Shown here: piece by piece, positions 59,748-64,000 of the stretch | Layout of the letters: every line of letters starts with the position of its first letter | Numbering within the stretch: the first letter of the stretch is position 1 | Assembly (NCBI GenBank): GCA_949066965.1 | Contig: CARTDA010000001.1 | Coordinates: 62,001-126,000, forward strand | Reading direction: 5' to 3' | Source of the DNA: COE1 sp949066965 | GTDB lineage: Bacteria > Bacillota > Clostridia > Lachnospirales > Lachnospiraceae | DNA length: 64,000 nucleotides | Translations under genes and position numbers: made by a program | Notes under the pieces: model-generated | The model's input: only the letters and a program-made list of their open reading frames with translations | What the model was told of the DNA's origin: nothing | The model's database searches: none

Positions 59748-62700
59748 TGGCAGTGCATTTTACGCCCGACCAGCAGCGGGTTATTGACACCAGGGACTGC
59801 AATATCCTTGTATCGGCAGCTGCCGGAAGCGGTAAGACTGCGGTGCTGGTGGAGCGCATCATACAGATGATAACAGACGACAGCCACCCTGTCGACATTG
59901 ACCGGCTTTTGATTGTGACATTCACCTCTGCCGCGGCGGCGCAGATGCGTGAGCGTATCAGCAGGGCAGTGTCGCAGAAGCTGGAAGAAAATCCGGAGAA
60001 CGAGCATTTGCAGCGACAGGCGTCGCTGATACACAATGCCCAGATTACGACGATTGACTCGTTCTGCCTGTTTGTCATCCGTAACAATTTCAACGAGATT
60101 GGTCTTGACCCGGCTTTCCGCGTGGCGGATGAGAGTGAGGTGAAGATGCTCGAGGCGGATGTGATGGAAAAGCTTCTGGAGGACGCGCATACGGAACCGA
60201 CCGAGCGTTTCTTACATTTTGTGGAGTGCTATAGTACGGGGACGACGGAAAAAAAGATAGAGGAGGCGATTCTCCGGCTGTACCATTTTTCCATGAGCTA
60301 TCCGTTTCCGGAGCAGTGGCTTGCCGAGCGTCTTGAGGATTACAGGCTTTCGGATGTCAGTGCGCTTTCCGGGAAAAAATGGTTTCAGGGTGCGCTTGCC
60401 TATATCGGGACGATTTTGCAGGAGTGCAAAAACAGGCTCCGGCAGGCATTGGAGATAGCAGGCAGCGCGGGAGGTCCCGTCCAGTATACGGAAAACCTGA
60501 TTGCGGACATTGAGCTTATGGAACGGTTCCAGGGGGCATCGGGTTATAATGAACTGTATGATTTGTTCACCTATGCCGCATTTGGGAGACTCTCCGCCAA
60601 AAAGACAGAGGGGGTGGACCCTGTCCTGAAGGACATGGTTAAGGGGATACGTGACGAGGTCAAGAAAAATATTGCGGACTTGAAAAAATTCCTGTTCCAG
60701 ATTTCCGCGGAGGACACGTTAAGCGACATGGCGGTCTGTCAGGAGATGGTGGAGGAGCTGGTCGCGCTGACACTTGATTTCAAAAAGATGCTGGATGCGT
60801 CAAAGCGGGATAAAAATGTGATTGATTTTTCCGACATGGAACATTTTGCCCTTCAGATTCTTCTACAGCGGGATGCGGATGGGACGATTGTGCCGCGGAG
60901 CACGGCGCTTGAATTGCAGGACTATTTCGAGGAAATCATGATAGACGAGTACCAGGATTCCAATGAGGTGCAGGAGCTGCTGCTCAAGTGCATATCCGGG
61001 GAGGAGAAGGGACGTTTCAACCGCTTTATGGTGGGGGATGTCAAGCAGAGCATCTATAAGTTCCGTCTGGCAAGACCGGAAATTTTTATGGAAAAATATG
61101 ACACATATGTCACAAATAATGATGGCGGAAACAGGGTTCGGATTGACTTAAGCATGAATTTCAGGAGCCGCAGGGAAGTGACCGATGCGACGAACTTTAT
61201 ATGCAGCCAGCTGATGACAGCCAAGGTTGGGAATGTGGAGTATGACGACCGGGCGGCGCTGTACGCAGGCGCATCCTACCCCGAACCGGAAAACAGCAGC
61301 TGTTATCAGACAGAGATTCTCATAGCCACGCCGGATTCCTTTGCGCAGGCGGACGCGGGAGATGGAAGGGCGTATTCCGAGAAGGAGACTGAGGCACTGA
61401 TGGTGGCGGAACGCATCCGGCAGATGGTGGGAAAGTTTCCGGTCACGGATGCCGTCACAGGAGAGCCGCGGCGCGCGAAATATTCGGATATGGTGCTTCT
61501 TTTCCGGGCGACCGCAGGCTGGGACGAGGACTTTCGGCGTATTTTGTCCGAGCAGGGGATTCCGGTGCATGTCACCAGCAGGACAGGGTACTTTGAGACG
61601 CTTGAAATACAGGGGATTGTCAATATCCTGCGTGTGCTTGACAATCCCTTGCAGGACATCGCGCTTTTTGGCGTGCTGAAGCTTCCGTATTTTGATTTTT
61701 CGGAGGAAGAAATTGCACAAATCCGGTGCTGCGCGAGGGAGCATTGTAAGGAAAGGCTGTTTTTGTACGAACAGATAACATTTTACCACGAACAGATAAT
61801 ACATTCGGACGCAATGGCAGACGGCGTGTCATCGGAAAAGCTGGGGCGTTTTCTGACATTGATATCCCAGTACCGTCAAAAGGTCGCGTACACGCCAATC
61901 AAGGAGCTTTTGCAGCAGCTGATAACAGACACCGGATATAGTGCCTATGTGGGTTCCCTGCCGGGGGGCGACCAGCGGACAGCCAACCTGGAGCTTTTGC
62001 TCGAAAAGGCGGGCGCCTTTCAGAAGACAAGTTTTTATGGGCTGTTTCATTTTATCCGCTATCTCGAAACCATACAGGACCAGGAGGTGGACTTTGGCGA
62101 GGCGAATATTCTGGATGAGAATGCCGATGTCGTGCGCATTATGACGATTCACAAAAGCAAGGGGCTGGAATTTCCGATATGCTTTGTCTGCGGCCTGTCA
62201 AAGCATTTTAACCAGATGGATATGCGCCAGAGCATCCTGATGGATGTGGAGCTTGGCATCGGCGTGGATTACATCGACCCCGAGCTTCGGCTGAAGCGGA
62301 AAACGATGCGCAAAAACGTGGTGGCACAGCGCATGAAGGAGGACACGCGCGGGGAGGATTTGCGCGTGCTCTATGTGGCGCTGACCCGGGCAAAGGAAAA
62401 GCTTATCCTGACCGGCTATGTCGGTGACATGGACAAGAAGCTTGCCAGCCACATCCACCTGACGATGGAGGATGCCCCGAAGCTGCCGTATTCCGTGATG
62501 ATGAACGCAGGCTCTTATACGGACATGATTCTGGCAGCCCTGATGCGCCATTCCTGTATGCAGGACGTGCTTGCGGAAAGAGGATATGAGTGGGCGGGAC
62601 ACCGGCTGCCTTACCGGGAGGTTCCGATAGGGTTCGAGATATACAGGGAGGAAGAAAACCTGGCGGAAAAGCTGGGAACGCAGATAAGGGAGCAGGGCAG

Positions 62701-63550
62701 GGCGTTTGCCCTCGAGGAAGAATTGCGACATACGGGCACATATGCGGACGAGGCGCTTGCCAAAAGACTGCGGGAAAAGCTGCATGATACTTATCCATAT
62801 GCATATCTTGAGGGGCTTACGGTAAAGACTACGGTATCAGAACTGAAAAAGGCTTCCTATGAGGAGGCAGTGTCCGAGGCAGACGAGCTGATTGTGATGC
62901 CGCGGGAAAGCTACATACCAAGCTTTGTGTCCGATGAGTCAGAGCAGGCAAAGGACAGTACCGTTTCCCAGGGAATGGAACATTTTATACGGGCGCAGGC
63001 AGGGACGCAGTATGGTACGGCAGTGCACAAGGTCATGGAACTGCTGTCTTTCTCGGAAAGGCTTCATGTGGACAGTCCGCAGGACGAAAAGGCAAAGAAA
63101 CGTCTGTACGCGGTTTTAAGGGATGAGCAGGAGCAGTGGCTGGCACAGGGGATTATTACCCGGGAGGAACTTGCCTGTGTCGGCATGCATAAGGTCATGG
63201 GATTTTTTTCTTCTGGTCTGTCGCAGCGGATGATTGCCGCAAATGCGAGAAAGGAATTGTTCAAGGAGCAGCCGTTTGTCATCGGAATCGGCGCAGATAA
63301 GCTGAACGCGGCTTTTCCCGCAGAAGAGACTGTTCTGGTCCAGGGTGTCATCGATGTATTTTTTTATGAAAATGATGAGATAGTGCTTGCGGATTACAAG
63401 ACAGATAGGGTAAGCTGTAAGGAGGAGCTGATAAAACGATACCGGACACAGCTTGACTATTACCAGATGGCACTGGAACAGATAACAGGCAGGAGGGTGA
63501 AGGAGCGCTATCTATACTCGTTCTGCCTGCAGGAGGAGATTTGCGTTTAA
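59747..63550 (+). CDS. addA: ATP-dependent helicase-nuclease subunit AddA
   Basis: A 1267-residue UvrD-type 3'-5' helicase and nuclease. N-terminal Q-motif VHFTPDQQRVIDTRDCNILV, Walker A SAAAGSGKTAVLVERII, motif II EIMIDEYQDSNEVQELLL, motif IV VGDVKQSIYKFRLARPEIF, motif V RIMTIHKSKGLEFPICFVCG, motif VI VLYVALTRAKEKLIL, and C-terminal nuclease residues VLADYKTDRV. The start is the ATG of TGATG overlapping the addB stop, with CGGAGGTG upstream. It forms the catalytic motor of AddAB for homologous recombination repair and degradation of broken DNA. Confidence 0.97.
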   Translation: MAVHFTPDQQRVIDTRDCNILVSAAAGSGKTAVLVERIIQMITDDSHPVDIDRLLIVTFTSAAAAQMRERISRAVSQKLEENPENEHLQRQASLIHNAQITTIDSFCLFVIRNNFNEIGLDPAFRVADESEVKMLEADVMEKLLEDAHTEPTERFLHFVECYSTGTTEKKIEEAILRLYHFSMSYPFPEQWLAERLEDYRLSDVSALSGKKWFQGALAYIGTILQECKNRLRQALEIAGSAGGPVQYTENLIADIELMERFQGASGYNELYDLFTYAAFGRLSAKKTEGVDPVLKDMVKGIRDEVKKNIADLKKFLFQISAEDTLSDMAVCQEMVEELVALTLDFKKMLDASKRDKNVIDFSDMEHFALQILLQRDADGTIVPRSTALELQDYFEEIMIDEYQDSNEVQELLLKCISGEEKGRFNRFMVGDVKQSIYKFRLARPEIFMEKYDTYVTNNDGGNRVRIDLSMNFRSRREVTDATNFICSQLMTAKVGNVEYDDRAALYAGASYPEPENSSCYQTEILIATPDSFAQADAGDGRAYSEKETEALMVAERIRQMVGKFPVTDAVTGEPRRAKYSDMVLLFRATAGWDEDFRRILSEQGIPVHVTSRTGYFETLEIQGIVNILRVLDNPLQDIALFGVLKLPYFDFSEEEIAQIRCCAREHCKERLFLYEQITFYHEQIIHSDAMADGVSSEKLGRFLTLISQYRQKVAYTPIKELLQQLITDTGYSAYVGSLPGGDQRTANLELLLEKAGAFQKTSFYGLFHFIRYLETIQDQEVDFGEANILDENADVVRIMTIHKSKGLEFPICFVCGLSKHFNQMDMRQSILMDVELGIGVDYIDPELRLKRKTMRKNVVAQRMKEDTRGEDLRVLYVALTRAKEKLILTGYVGDMDKKLASHIHLTMEDAPKLPYSVMMNAGSYTDMILAALMRHSCMQDVLAERGYEWAGHRLPYREVPIGFEIYREEENLAEKLGTQIREQGRAFALEEELRHTGTYADEALAKRLREKLHDTYPYAYLEGLTVKTTVSELKKASYEEAVSEADELIVMPRESYIPSFVSDESEQAKDSTVSQGMEHFIRAQAGTQYGTAVHKVMELLSFSERLHVDSPQDEKAKKRLYAVLRDEQEQWLAQGIITREELACVGMHKVMGFFSSGLSQRMIAANARKELFKEQPFVIGIGADKLNAAFPAEETVLVQGVIDVFFYENDEIVLADYKTDRVSCKEELIKRYRTQLDYYQMALEQITGRRVKERYLYSFCLQEEICV

Positions 63551-63563
63551 ACGGAGGTTGTTT

Positions 63564-64000
63564 ATGTTTCAATATATTTTGTTTGATTTGGACGGTACAC
63601 TGACAGACCCGAAGATTGGGATTACAAGCTCAGTGCAGTATGCGCTGCGCGCGCTTGGCATCGAGGAGCCGTCTCTTGACAGGCTTGAGCCGTTCATCGG
63701 ACCGCCGCTGGCGGACAGCTTCCGCGAGTTTTACCATCTTGACGAGGAGCAGATTCAGACGGCAGTGGAAAAGTACCGTGAGCGGTTTGCCAACCAGGGG
63801 ATATACGAAAATGAAATATATCCCGGGATTGCAGACATGCTCAGGACATTGAAGGCAGGCGGCAGGAAGCTTGCAATCGCGTCGAGCAAGCCGACAGAGT
63901 ACGTCGAGCGGATACTGGATTATTTTGACATTAAGGCACATTTTGATATCATTGTGGGCAGCAACATGGACGGAACGCGCTGCAAAAAGGAGGAAGTGGT
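63564..64000 (+). CDS. HAD-family phosphatase, phosphoglycolate-phosphatase-like (cut by window edge)
   Basis: The frame from ATG 63564, 7 nt after ACGGAGG, stays open to the window end (145 codons). It begins MFQYILFDLDGTLTDPKIGI, the HAD motif I DxDGT, continues with a helical cap (LEPFIGPPLADSFREFYHLD), and motif II LAIASSKPTEYVERILDYF with the conserved Ser. Motifs III and IV lie beyond the edge. Such proteins dephosphorylate small phosphoesters or nucleotides in the cytoplasm. It directly follows addA (13 bp) and so belongs to the same operon. Confidence 0.9.
   Translation, partial: MFQYILFDLDGTLTDPKIGITSSVQYALRALGIEEPSLDRLEPFIGPPLADSFREFYHLDEEQIQTAVEKYRERFANQGIYENEIYPGIADMLRTLKAGGRKLAIASSKPTEYVERILDYFDIKAHFDIIVGSNMDGTRCKKEEV

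Overview
The window looks like a chromosome segment of a Gram-positive anaerobe of the Lachnospiraceae (Clostridium cluster XIVa) type. The evidence is strong GGAGG ribosome sites, sigma-A promoters, lipoprotein solute-binding proteins, many carbohydrate ABC systems, AddAB instead of RecBCD, chemoreceptors, cytosolic BspA-like leucine-rich repeats and an indolepyruvate:ferredoxin oxidoreductase. Assignment below family level is not possible from sequence alone. No rRNA, tRNA, CRISPR array, transposase or phage gene was seen.

Layout. 1-490: start of iorA (minus, cut by the window edge). 753-3056: a regulator with an unusual C-terminus, a GNAT acetyltransferase and an alpha/alpha-toroid protein, in visibly AT-richer DNA, followed by a 1606-residue DEDD exonuclease-RecQ-UvrD fusion (3334-8154). 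8186-14638: an alpha-galactoside locus with an AraC regulator facing a binding protein, two permeases (the first frameshifted) and a GH36 alpha-galactosidase. 14773-25939: two chemoreceptors, an epimerase, XRE and AraC regulators, a pair of ABC exporter half-transporters and an internally deleted MATE pump. 25993-32200: a tRNA-dihydrouridine synthase, a giant leucine-rich repeat protein without signal peptide, and an aldo/keto reductase with iron-sulfur motifs. 32250-36667 (minus): a MoxR-DUF58-transglutaminase membrane operon.

36898-50185 is the most coherent block. A LacI regulator faces an LplB/YtcP/LplA-type ABC importer, then GH130 mannosyl phosphorylase, GH38 alpha-mannosidase, surface GH85 endo-beta-N-acetylglucosaminidase and a ROK sugar kinase. 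Together they form a plausible route for cutting high-mannose N-glycans off glycoproteins, importing them, trimming alpha-mannose and phosphorolysing the Man-beta-1,4-GlcNAc core. A perfect 19-bp palindrome overlaps the -10 of the importer promoter. 50322-50900 holds a tiny ORF with an apparent non-AUG start and a bacterial-PH protein; 50940-52757 is oligoendopeptidase F; 52932-64000 is an apparent operon of a degenerate-ATPase/TPR/GGDEF protein, AddB, AddA and a HAD phosphatase (cut by the edge).

The most unusual layer is non-coding. At least three families of palindromic dispersed elements occur between genes: a ~125-bp three-hairpin element (9068-9192, 36789-36915), a ~135-bp cloverleaf-like element with GTAAC ends (2035-2168, 17791-17927, plus short relatives), and an element with a 29-nt identical hairpin (3052-3121, 43023-43095). 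Several supply or touch the stop codon of the upstream gene.
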